Below are positions 27,542-39,157 of a stretch of 64,000 bases of DNA, one piece after another. A model generated the notes under the pieces. That model made no database searches. It saw nothing but the letters and a program-made list of their open reading frames with translations, and was not told where the DNA came from. The position numbers and the translations under genes are program-made. Within the stretch, counting starts at the first letter, position 1. The number at the start of each line of letters is the position of its first letter. Source of the stretch: Numida meleagris (Eukaryota; Chordata; Aves; Galliformes; Numididae); NCBI RefSeq assembly GCF_002078875.1, contig NC_034409.1:11255399-11319398 (forward strand). The letters are read 5' to 3'.

Positions 27542-27619
27542 ACATAAATATGTAATATGTATATTAAATATATAAATACATAATTAAATACATAAATATG
27601 TAATATGTATATTAAATAT
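27542..27619. repeat. AT-rich direct repeat, 48-bp period
   Basis: A 30-bp word beginning ACATAAATATGTAATATG occurs at 27542-27571 and again at 27590-27619, with an AT-rich spacer. The words are themselves near-palindromic (ATATGTATATT and AATATACAT). A related inverted pair, ACATTCAT and ATGAATGT, lies just downstream at about 27656-27675. This is a low-complexity AT-rich minisatellite-like patch. Confidence 0.85.
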
Positions 27620-28810
27620 TTCCTCAAACAATAAGGGGAGGGAAACATGAATACATTCATGTATATGAATGTATACATTCTGCTATTTCTGTTTCATACA
27701 GTCTGTTAGTTTATGGGTGGTGAAATAGTTATCTTAAATGTTAATTCCAAAGATTCAGTGTCCACAGAATCCCTACAGCTTATTCATGATCTTTACATAT
27801 TGGTTTAATGGAGTCCTATCTCCCTGAATCTTCTCCAAAATGTTGGGAGGTGTTTATTTTCTGAATATGCCACATCGTAGTTTCAGATAATAGTTCCTCA
27901 CAGAAATGCTAGCTAAATTTAATCAAAGAACTCAAATTCCCTTGTGTAATACACTTTTCTCACACTAAAGAACAGAAGCTCAGCAATGCAAAATTCTATA
28001 TCTGTTTTGGCTTAGGTAATAGAGGCATATGGGCAGAAGGAAGGGAAATTCCCAGCCATACAGAATGTTGCAGAAGTTCTCCTGAAATGCTTCAGCTGTC
28101 CTGTGTGATTTCACAGAGAAGAACTGACAATGACAATCGTCTTTCATATTTAACAGAAAATAGTAAAAAAGGACCAGTTCTTCTACAAAAATAATCTCAA
28201 AGAATTAGAAACGTTAGAATTAATCTAAATATTAGAAAAAAATATATGTATGTGTCAAACAACAGGGGATTAAGCTAATAAACTGAATGACAAAGAGTTC
28301 AGCTCTTTAGTTCTCCCTCTGGCTTTTTCCGTAACTAGGGATGCACTCAAAGAGACCAAGTTTTATCCTATCTAAATTTTCCTCATCTTGGCAGATCTAG
28401 AGGTCAGTTTTTCCAGACCAAGTTATTTTTTAAGCCTTGAAAAAAGTCATTCTTCAAATTTTTTATTGTCTTGCAGTAGCCCTATTTAAAACACTTCTGC
28501 TATGCTCATCAAGACAATGAAGACACGAGGAAAAAGAGCTGCCTACCCACTGCATAAACTTCATTCCTTACTTTCTCCAAGTAATACCTTCTGCTAATTC
28601 TGATACTAGGTCTGGTTTATTATGAGTTGAAGATATACCCTACCAACAGAGAATCAGTATGGTGAAAGTATGAAAATCAAAACTATACACCCAGCCACTC
28701 TGTAGGATCCCAGAGTGACTGAGATGAAACATAAGAAAACTCCTCACTCCTGGGCAGTAGAGGGAAAACTGTGTTAACCATGGCATCAGGGGGAATACAG
28801 ATCACAATCT
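27620..28810. other. Unannotated stretch
   Basis: Nothing recognisable beyond the small inverted words near 27656-27675. Confidence 0.45.
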
Positions 28811-29200
28811 TAGAATCACAGGATCATTAAGGTTGGAAAAGACCACTAAGATAATCTAGTCCAACTGTCAACCCATCCACCATGCTCACTAAACCATGTC
28901 TCTTGATGCCACATCTGCGCTTTTCTTGGACACCTCCAGGGACGATGACTCCACCGCCTCCCTGGGCAGCCTGCTCCAATACCTCATCACTCTTTCTGAG
29001 AAGTAATTGTTCCTAATATCCAGCCTGAACCTCCCCTGGCACAACTTAAGGCTGTTACCTCTTGTCCTATCACTGTTACTTGGGAAAAGAGGCTGACCAT
29101 TACTTCACCACAACCTCCTTCCATGCAGTTGTAGAGAACGATAAGATCTCTGCTGAGCCTCCTCTTCTCCAGACTGAACAATTCCAGTTCCCTCTTGCGG
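28811..29200 (-). mobile_element. CR1 LINE fragment, 3' end
   Basis: The plus strand begins with the tail TAGAATCACAGGATCAT. It continues with AAGGTTGGAAAAGACCACTA, AGTCCAACTGTCAACCCATC, CACCTCCAGGGACGATGACT, CCTCCCTGGGCAGCCTGCTC, CCTCTTGTCCTATCACTGTT and GCCTCCTCTTCTCCAGACTG, then stops near TTCCCTC at about 29197. This is the reverse complement of a typical avian CR1 3' end, 5'-truncated at about 390 bp. Similarity to the recalled consensus is high, suggesting a fairly young copy. The minus-strand frames of 63-92 codons inside it come from the CR1 C-terminal coding tail and are not host genes. Confidence 0.95.
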
Positions 29201-32200
29201 CAGAATTTTTCCGGAGTTGGGAAAAGGATAAATAAACCTCCATAATGCAGCGTACAGGAAAACAATGAGTTTTAGTGGACCCCTTCTGTATGGCACAAGT
29301 GGCCAAGAAATCAGTCTATGCAGATCTCAAAGGAGATAAATATATTGTCATTACAATGATTTGGGTTTTTCCTTGTCTAAAGAATGCCTCCAAAACTCTA
29401 AGATCACAGGCAGCTGGGAATTTTACAAGTGTAGCTGAAGTGAAAATTTTATTGTGCACAAATGTTTGCACAGTGTCCTGCACACCTTGATTACACATGA
29501 ATTAATTATTTGGATTGTTAAACAATAATTACAGTGTTGTTAATAACAGCAGCAGCAACAGCATTAATATGTGAGAATTTGGGTTTCCTGTCCAGGAAAG
29601 AAACAACGTAGAGAGGATGTCAGTTTGCAGAAAATGCAGTGAAAATAATGACATGAAAGCAAAGCTTAACAAAGAATTAAACCATAAATGAGGGCTGAGT
29701 GTAATTCTAGGCCAGCTGGACAACATTTACATTCCAAGCAGCTTTCCCATGATTTACTCTGAACACATGGTAAGGTCATGACTATCAAATAACTCTAGTC
29801 CAGATTCACATAACTCTGTTCCTGAGAAGAAAATTGAAGGACAAAAGATTAAAAACTGGTCATTTAAAGAAGTGCCTTAATATATCATAGAAGTGCGTAA
29901 CACCATCCATTCAGAAGGATTTTGAAAAGGTTTCTGTGGAGAAATCATTTTCTCCTTCATTGACTTTGGAAAGATATTTTATGCGTTGGGATGAAACTGT
30001 AGATGAAGTTCCCATAACATCTAGTTGAATTTTCATGTAAGCTCGATTGCAATAAAAATGTTTACAAAAGCTGGAAGCAGAATACTAGAGAGCTTTGTCA
30101 TTATAAAAAACATAAAGCAGGGGCATATCTTATGGAGTCTGCTTTTTATCTATTCAGCATGTATTTATTGGCATTTTTCAAACAGAAAGGAAAAAAAAAA
30201 AGCAGGTTAAAAAAGAAGTGATAGGAAATTCCATTGCTTTTAAATATGTGTAGCAATTAATATGCAGATTATCCATTTTTGACTCAAGTGGGTTCATTTC
30301 CACAGCTGCTTATTATCAGCCTTCTGAACTTAATCCCAAATCTCCAGTTCCATTCATCCTTCTGTGCCCTTCCCTTTGCATCTACTAAGAAGTGTTGGTT
30401 TTTTTTCTCACACATGCTTACAAAATTTACTTCTTCAGTGTCTTTCATGTCTGACTAAATATACAAAATATGCTGACTTCCTTCTTTTAATTGCTTCAAT
30501 AAAGTCACATTGAATTTCTCTAGTAATTAGATTTTTCTATCCTTATAATCCTAGAAATTTTCAATAAGAATTAGAGATTTTTGGGGGTCTGATCTTCTTG
30601 AGAATGAAGATCTTACAGCAAAATGCAGTTCATGTCTACACTACTGCCACCAGAGTTCTGGTTATAAACTGATCTTTCTGCTTTTCCAGATCCTTTTGTT
30701 ATATATGATGTGCCTAAACTCCTTCAAACAACTTACCTATATGAAATACCTAGATTCATTAAGCTTTACCTTACATTCATGATATGATTTTGTCTCATAT
30801 TCAGACCCTTCCCATTCCTCCAGAATCATCAGTTTTTTTCTGCCATTTCTTTTGGCTGTTGTTCTTATCTGAGAGAGAATAACAAATGAGCTTTTCCATA
30901 ATATGCTTTTTTTTTTTGGGGGGGGGGGGGGATGTTATCTGTAGCACATTAACCGAATTCCTCTGGCAATAAGATAGCTAAAACCGTATTTTCTTTGAAC
31001 TTCTGAAGAATTTCCTTTCTGTCTTCAGTTTCTTCTGAAATCTCTCAGGATTTTGCTTATTATCTCTGTTAAAATGGAAACTTGCGATCTTTGTCAATAT
31101 TAAGTAGTGTTCAGACAGTGTGTAGGAAATAACTCTGGTGAAGGTAACTGAAAATTCACTGAAAAAAAGGAAAACATCCAGGAAATACAAAAAGACCTCA
31201 AATGACTTGTTAAAATAACTGAGGGCAAAAAAAGAGAAAACTAGCAGATGGACTGAGGCTGAATGACAAATCCAAAGGCGAGCTCTAGGAGAGTTTTGGA
31301 ACCTGTGAAAGAGTTTTGTCTCCTCAGCATTCATAGAGTCAAGATTTATGTTTTGGGATAAATCTAAGGTGATATTTCTATTATAACTTTGTTACCTAAT
31401 GCTTTGTTATCAATGGTAACTGAAAGGGAAAAAATGCCATTCTATGAATTACTAAAGTGGCATTTCTATGAATTATAGGCATTATGATCAGTCTGGGCAT
31501 ATAATAGCATTAAAGTGGACAATTCAGAGTCATCCAATTTCTGTGGCCGTTATACTTTTGGAATATCACTCAACCTATTAACATTTAGGTTTCATTAATC
31601 CAAATATTTGTAATGGGTGAAGTGAATCTTTATCATTACTGCTGAAAATTACCACATTCCGTATGCTTTCTGATTGCATATAAAATGCTTAAGACAGATT
31701 GAAATTTTTTATTTTGACTACGTTGATGAAGGCTGACATCAACACAGAAGTTCAGATGACCTCCAGGTTGCTGTTCTCATCATCACTCACCTGACTGCCA
31801 CTTACTCTAAGGTCTAAATTATCTTTTCAGTACATGGTGTTGAGAAACACTGAATATCACAGGAAGGCGATACAGATTTTTATTCATTCGATCTTGGACT
31901 CCTGATGTGAAAAGAGGGAGAAACTGGACTAGGTAGAGTTAGAGACTCTTGCACTCTTCTATGATCTTGTTCTAGCAGCCCGTGTCCCAGGTGCTAAAAG
32001 CTTAGCCACTGTCTGCAGCTCCCTGCCCAGTTGCTTGCAATTTATTATTCCTTCACAACACCGTGGCTATTGATGAGCACATACAGGGCTCATATAATCC
32101 ATTATTTATGGTGAAATAAGTCAAAGGGGAGCATGTCAGCTTTCCTGGCTGCTTACCCATGGCCAAGCTCCCAGGCTAATATAAACTAAATATAGACCCT

Positions 32201-35200
32201 TCTAGGCACCATCAATATAATAGTTGCAATATAAAATCAACCCTCAAGATGCAAAGTATTCTGGTAACACCTGGGGGATGTTTCCATTCTCATTTCTTCA
32301 GCTGAGTCTGACCAAACTTCCAGCTGGAGATCCAGTGTCAACACACCCTCCATAGCTACATCTTTCTAACACTTTTTTTCTACACTCTTCTGATTTAATG
32401 CTTCTTCCATTTGCTAATTACAATTAATGAAGTGCTTCTGAAATTCCTGTGATGTAACATTAGGATTAGTTGGCTATAACAATAATGCCATCTTTCATTT
32501 TTCTATTTTATTTTTTCTCCGCTTTTACAGACAATAACATATCAAAAGCCTTTCCTTGAGTAAACACCAGCCTATTGAACTTTTCTAGTATTCTGCAATA
32601 CACAAGTGTGTGTTGCACTGAAAAATAGCTGCATTAATTCTAGATGTTTATATTGAATTTTCTGTATTGAATTATTAAAATGGCATATTAAGTATTTATA
32701 TGCAGCATTGATATACTCCTTAATAAGAAAATACACAAAATAGAGTTGTCAAATATGAAAAGAGGAGGAAAATTGTTAACATTCACAGCAAAGGATTCCT
32801 TACTTCTTCCAAGCTAAATAGTTAGTCAATTCCTTATCTATCAGAGATTGCCACAGAGTGCTTTTCACTTAGATACATATCTATAGGGACATCGTGGTGA
32901 TAGCTGACTTTCCACACTCTCGGTGTTGTGGATGAAAGACATGCATGCACTCCAGATTCAAAAGAACTAATTGATAATTTCTATTCTGATAGCAAAATGA
33001 CAGAATATCTTAAAATTGAAGTATCATGCATTTGGATGAGCAGTGGAAACTAGCTTTTTTGTAAGAAAGGTTCACGTAATGGACATTTTTGAATACGTGA
33101 TAAATTATAAAGTGGTTTTTTAGTCTGTTTATAGTGTAATTAATATAAAAGAAAGGTAAGATTTTCTAAAGCTAGAGCTTTCTGTGGTGTACTTTGAATC
33201 TCACTAACTGCTATGGAAAGATTGATAATCCTACTTGATACTCCTTATTAAAAGGAGACAGACACAAAACCAGCACTAGTTTTGTTCCAAAGCAGTCAGC
33301 TGAGATTCTCTGAGACAATAATGGTTAAAGTGGCACTAACTTTCCCCCATACATAAGAATGACAAACCACTTCAACACAGGACAGCTGACTTGAAATCAC
33401 ATAAAATTAACCTGATATTACCGCAAGACTGGCAAAATAAAGGGGATAGAATGTAAGGCTGTAATCTGCCAACAAAGGTCCCACTGCCTTATTCCCAGCA
33501 CAACCTGACCAGGTGCTGTCTTTGGTTTAGAGTTTATGGAATCCTTAGGATTAAAAGATACAGAAAAAAAAAGAGAGGGCTGCAGAATCACCATTCTGCA
33601 GAGGAAAGTCATGTGGTTGTTCATTAGCCTTGTTTCCTTTAGAAAAGAGCCCAAATGCTCTGAATACAGAACATCTCTAGGCTACCTAAAGTCTTTTTGG
33701 CAACTCTTGTCAACCTCAGCTAGTGATTAAGAAAAAAGAATAAACTCAAAGACACCGCATACTTAAAAGCTTTATGGATATAGAAGGGATAAACTTTATG
33801 AAAATTAGGGAAAATATATGAAGTACAGTATGAACTCTCTCCTATCTAAAAAATCCCAGAAGCTACATTTTATTAAGAAATTTCAAAAATATTGTATGGA
33901 AATATACTTGGAAAAATCCTCACTTTTTTGTTATATGTTTCCCCATGACACATTTGACAGTCATTTTTGAGGGAGAGAGATAAAGTGCTCAAAAATTACA
34001 TATGCCAACTACCAAGTGGCCTGTGGTAGTCAAGCATGATCTAGATTACTTCTGAACAGTAGGCATTCTATAAAAGTCACATACAAGCAATGAGAAATAA
34101 ATCTGTCATTTAATAATGGAAGATATGGCTGATCATGGAAGAGAATTTTTATCCCACAGAAATGTTCCTATTTCAAAATTTACATTTGTTCAAGCAAGCT
34201 AAAGAGCAGAATGAAATACTCTGAAATCTTCAAATCTTTTATTAAATAAAAGAAAGCAGCAAACTCTGACCACCTTTATCTCCTTTGAACCATAATGCAT
34301 CCTCAGAGATGAGATTGATGGAAATAATAATTAACTTTTTTCAGAATAACTCAATTGAGAACACATTTCAAACTTTATTTATGGCATATCTTTTCAGCTT
34401 TTCTATATTTTTATACACAAAAACTCTATATTTCATCTCAAAATTTCATAAAAAAAAACAAAACAACAATTGTGCTGATAAATTAATCTCCATGGCTACT
34501 GAAGGCAATAGAATAATGAATTCCACTTTATATTCAGCATTGGTAATATTACAATTTATCAACAGTAATAAATATGTACCCAAGTAAAGCACACTGAGTA
34601 AAGTTAAAGGAGAAAAAATGTGCCCCATTACACTTATAAAGCACTTGAAAGCTGATCAACCCCACTGAAGATGTCAAAACTGCAATTATTTCAATAAATT
34701 GTACATACTAAGAGCAGCCAATGTAGTTAACAGTTACATACCCTCTTAGCTAAGAGGTCAGCCCTAAAGTGAGTTTTACATTTGTTACAGAGTGATGTGT
34801 AATATATGTAAATGATAAAGAACTATTTGTTGCTCCCTGCAGGTTATTAAGATATCAATAATTTAAGATATGTTCATTTTTCTCTTTCATCTGGAAGAGT
34901 ATTTATGTTCTGCTACAGTTTAATTAAAACTTGCATCATTTTTTCCAGTTCTATTTCAAATTCAAACCAGTTTCCCATGTACTCTGTGTGTGTGGCTGAC
35001 TAGATCTTACATCTATTATTTGGGTTGCTATAGCTTTAATGTAATTCTTAGGAAGGTCCATCACTGTTAACTAATATATTAATATGAAAATTGATAATCA
35101 TGCTATCTATTACATGAGCAGAATATAGTGCAATGAAGATAACATTTTTTTTTAATTCAACATTCCTTTTAATGGATTTGCCAGCACGTGTCAGTAGTAT

Positions 35201-35864
35201 TAAGCTGGTCCTGATTTTTCAAAAAGCTTTGCAACTCCAGGAAAGAGTTGTACAATTTCACCCAGGAACCGTTTCACAGCCACAAGAAAAAAGAGCATTA
35301 TCCTACAGCACTTTTGTAGTTCAAACCCTCATCTCCACAGCAGGGAAGGGGATGGCAGGAATTTCAAACTCATGACGTTGAAATAGGCTACAAGCTCCAA
35401 GTGCGAATCCTGCTTCCTGCTGCTCCAAAGTGAGTGCATGTCAGACATTCTCTCTGGACTTTTACTGTTATATTTCATTTGGTCTATGAAGCATCTTCAG
35501 AGACATTGGTTTCATCCAGATAGATCAGAGGAAATTAAGGGAAAGGTTTTTTTCAGCCTCTTCCCTCACACTCCATTCCACTCAAAACTAACATTTTTGG
35601 AGGGCAGAATTGTAGCTTGGGTAGGTATTATTAAATACCTCATAAGTAGTACTGGGTAACATCTTTTAAGAAGAAATGTAATCCATGAACCTAATTATCA
35701 AAAACTCTTCTGCTATTATGGCTGTTTAATTCTATAACACTGCTGACCTTCTGAATGTGCCACTAAAATTAGTACTTCTTTGGTTAATACAAATATGTTT
35801 GAAGATGCGTTCTCTGTCAAAACAAACTAACTAAAAAAACCTCTCTGGTTTTATGCAGATAAGG
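29201..35864. other. Unannotated stretch
   Basis: About 6.7 kb with no recognisable gene or transposon. It contains the T11-G14 tract annotated separately. Open frames up to 118 codons (30978-31334, -) have no recognisable domain. Confidence 0.45.
30907..30931. repeat. Homopolymer junction T11-G14
   Basis: Eleven T are followed directly by fourteen G. The G run could form inter- or intramolecular G-quadruplexes, and such tracts are prone to length change and sequencing error. Confidence 0.95.
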
Positions 35865-36271
35865 TCATAGAACCATAGAAGGGCTTGGGTTGGAAGAGAT
35901 CTTAAAGAACATCTACTTCAAACCCCCCTGCCAAGGGCAGGGACACCAGCCACCAGATCAGGCTCCCCAGGGCTCCATCCAACCTGCCTTGAATTCCTCC
36001 AGGGATGGGGCACCCACAGCTTTTCTGAGCAACCTGTTCCAGTGCCTAACTACTGAAATAAGGAAAAAATTATCCCTTATATATAATCTGAATCTATTTA
36101 GTTTAAAACAATTACCTCTTGTCCTACCACTATGCTCCATGTATATCTTTTAAGATCTCTTGAAGTACTGGAAGGCTGCTACAAGCTGTAAGTCTGTCCA
36201 GGCCCCTTCCAGCGGCATTCCTTCTCTTCAGTGTGTTAACTGCACACTCAGCTTGGTGTCATCAGCAAAAC
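35865..36271 (-). mobile_element. CR1 LINE fragment, second 3'-end type
   Basis: The plus strand starts with TCATAGAACCATAGAAGGGC and GGGTTGGAAGAGATCTTAAA. It continues with CACCAGCCACCAGATCAGGC, CCTCCAGGGATGGGGCACCC, CTTGTCCTACCACTATGCTC and GAAGTACTGGAAGGCTGCTA. This 3' end differs from that of the copies at 28811, 44380 and 55490 and belongs to a different CR1 subfamily. From about 36187 the order is disturbed. A short passage of uncertain match is followed by CTCAGCTTGGTGTCATCAGC at about 36247, which belongs much further upstream in ORF2, so an internal deletion or a second fragment is likely. Confidence 0.9.
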
Positions 36272-36929
36272 GATGGGAACAAAACCAATTCTTGCAGATT
36301 AAACTCAAACAACATTCATGCAGTCCTAGATTTGTGCAGTAGTAGCCAAGGGATTTATTAAACAGGGAGGAAATGTTTAAATTTGGTACACAATTTCTTT
36401 AGCGAGGCAGCTATACTCTTGTGTTTTAGAACGGGAAAGGCGAGTTCCCAGAGGAACTGAGACCTTGCTGTCAGTTTCATCATTTCAGTTAACATTATCT
36501 TTCTTTTCAAACTGAGGGGTATTCTCTAAAACTTCAAACTACAAATGTAAATTCAAAATTCAGAATACAAATTTATGGGGTCAGAAACTCTGGCAACAGA
36601 AAGGAGAGATACTTGAACAAGCCATCTGTATGCATAGCCTATGAAAGGAATTGGAATTCATGAGAACAGAAAAATGAAATGTACAAGTCTCTCATATTAC
36701 CTCTATTCACAATAGACTGAATAGAAGTTTTCCTTTTTCTTTTTGGTCCCTCTATGCAAAAAGCAACAGTAGTAATGTTAAACAAAACACACAAGTCAAA
36801 TGATTTTCATTTTCTTGCAAGATGAAAAATAATAGAGAATTAAAACGGGAGAATTCATGGAAGAATTTATAAAGGCATAGATGTTATTTGGAAATCAAAA
36901 TCCCATTAAGGAGGAAATTTGGTCAGTCA
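36272..36929. other. Unannotated stretch
   Basis: Nothing recognisable between the CR1 fragment and the LTR. Confidence 0.45.
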
Positions 36930-36934
36930 AACAG

Positions 36935-37485
36935 TGTCATGGTTTTATTATTTTTGTTATTGGTATTCCCCATCATAACATCATGTAAAGCACTGGGAGT
37001 TAAAGAGTTAATGCTCCAGTGAAAGATAAAACTCCTCACAACTCACAAGACAGTCTCTTTTTTTGGTGCTCATCTTGGCAGTGCATTCCAAACCATCTCG
37101 CCTTCAGCTTTAGAGTAAGGCCGTCAGTTTTGGACACCCTCTCTCTCATTTTATTTGATTTCTTAGCCTCAACTCCAATTATATTGTATTATATTGTGTT
37201 ATCTTGCATTCCGATATCATATTTAGTAAATTAACTTTCCTCCTCAGATTGTTGCTGTTGTTCTGTTTCTAGGCCCATCTCCCATCTCCCAACCCTTCCC
37301 CCTTTTTCTTCCTTCCCCAGGGCATGGGTCCATGGGTCCCCTGTCCCATTAGTCACAGAACTGGGCCTAACCGGCCCGTGAACCGTTGACAACACCCCAC
37401 CCTGTTTTTTTTCAGGCCGGTGGGCCTGTGGGCCTGCTGTCCACTTGTCACAGACACAGATAGATCTAGAGATAACTCTGTGACA
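36935..37485 (+). mobile_element. Endogenous-retrovirus LTR with duplicated 3' end
   Basis: The segment begins TGTCATGGTTTTATTATTTT and is the same LTR family as 50677-51206, in opposite orientation. Shared landmarks are CATCATAACATCATGTA, ATTCCGATATC, TTTAGTAAATTA (AGTAAA at 37225-37230, a possible poly(A) signal), CTCAGATTGTTGC and a final GTTGACA at 37391. Relative to the other copy the U3 part is shortened, and I find no TATA box. Beyond 37391 another 94 bp (37392-37485) repeats the last part of the LTR in diverged form: CCCACCCTG, then CAGGCCGGTGGGCCTG, CTGTCC and TTGTCACAGA, ending TCTGTGACA. The 5 bp before the element (AACAG, 36930-36934) and after 37485 (AGCAG, 37486-37490) differ at one position, which supports 37485 as the true end. 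No retroviral genes remain. Confidence 0.85.
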
Positions 37486-37487
37486 AG
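37444..37487. repeat. 11-bp perfect inverted repeat at the LTR 3' end
   Basis: CTTGTCACAGA at 37444-37454 is the exact reverse complement of TCTGTGACAAG at 37477-37487, with a 22-bp spacer. It overlaps the outer end of the duplicated LTR terminus. Confidence 0.9.
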
Positions 37488-39131
37488 CAGTTTTAGTGTT
37501 TTGATCCAGAAGCCATAGGACTAAAAGATAAAATAAAGAACTATGGATTCTCAGGCAACCAAAACCAATGCTTCTATTTATGTTTTAAAATTCTCTCACA
37601 GCCATGTTCTTTTTCCTTTTAATTTTGTCACCTTTGGAAATTATTATCAGTAATCATGGAAAAAGCACATTAAAATAAAGAAAACATCTGTCTCACTGAT
37701 GCTCTGAAAAGAAGACTATACACCATGTTCTAATTCTCTCCCATTCCCCATCAACAAATGGAAACCATTCATCTATTTATTCCCATGAATTTTTATTTCT
37801 TATTCTTTTTCTCTGATGTTCTCAGTAAATGAATGCTTAAAACAATCACCATGGAGTTTTTTTGCTATGGAGAAGTAGGCCATTAAGTTTCAAATCAATG
37901 TGGATGATTGCAATGTGAAGCTAACAATTTTCTTGAAATTAATACTGGAAATGAAAAGCTGTGGCAAAGAAGTAAAATCAAGCTTCATTATTAAATTCCC
38001 TCCCACAGTTTCCACACATCTCGGATGATTAATTTATGTAAGAAACCTACCACACTCTGATTTTTCATTCAGTGCTCCTTCCCTTAAAGCCACTAAACTG
38101 AATGAAAAGATTTTTGATAACTCTGATAAAATCTGAATTGGCTCCTTGCTTATCCATATGCATATCTAAGTATATTCTTATAGCATCACCACATCCGGAT
38201 TTATAATACCCAGAAGTTCTGGAGAAACCACAGGGCTTCTGCAGTCTTGGGAAGAGGATAAGTCCTTGCCAAGGAAAGAAAGGAGTATGAGCCCCAGCAA
38301 AGCATTCTGTGCTGATCCACACCGGCAGCAGAAGCATAATCAGTACCCACAGAAACTGTGGACACTTCTTTTAATTTACTTGGCTAGAGCTTATGTCAAG
38401 CTAGAGCAAGAAGAAATAGGGATGGAGTCATCACAGAGGGCATATTGTTTATCAGAATGGAACATATGCAGGCCCCGACTGTCAACTTATTAAAAGAGAT
38501 AGTAAAAAAACATCTTTATCTGGAAGAGCTTACAATCTCTGCAGACAAGACAGTGAATGGGCAGATAAATACAGGTACAAAGCAGTCAAATGGCTTTGTC
38601 AAGGTTAGTGACAGAGATGGAATTAGAAGGGAAAGTCTTCTAAATCCCAGCCAAGGGATTTCAAATCTACTGAAAGATGTGACTACATTGCATGTGACTT
38701 CAATGAAGATTTTAAAATTATCATAAAGGAGATACTGGTTCACAAAAAATATCTCATATTGTAGTCTGGCAGCAATCAAATACAGTTCTTTCATGGAAAG
38801 CCTATTTATTTCTTTTCTGCGTTTTCAAAGGAAATTAAAAAAGAGGCAGAAGTCAAAAAGAATTTTGATAAACAGCTGGAAATTCCCGTCTGCTGTTCCT
38901 ACATATTTTGCTGATGTGAAACATAGAAAATTAATAATGAAGAAAAAAAAGACAGGAAACTAAACATATATATATATGAACTAATTTGGACGTATTGGGC
39001 CTTAAACCTTCATAACAACATAAAATGACTGGCTTAATAAAGCAGAATGTAAGAGACAAAGATTAACTGAGAATACTATAAAGTAATATAATACTTGGTT
39101 AAAACTTTTCTTTAGAGATGTGTCTGGACAT

Positions 39132-39157
39132 GAGCTTGCTTAACCTTAAGCAAGCTC
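39132..39157. repeat. Perfect hairpin, 11-bp stem and 4-base loop
   Basis: GAGCTTGCTTA at 39132-39142 and TAAGCAAGCTC at 39147-39157 are exact reverse complements separated by ACCT. I see no T-run or gene context that would make it a terminator. Confidence 0.9.

Noticed and set aside
30978..31334. 118-codon minus-strand frame
   Set aside because: Phe/Ser/Lys-rich, no domain, no gene signals; compatible with chance.
38520..38660. Ancient MIR- or CR1-like repeat
   Set aside because: Only a few words match and their order is unsure; left as a note in the gap description.
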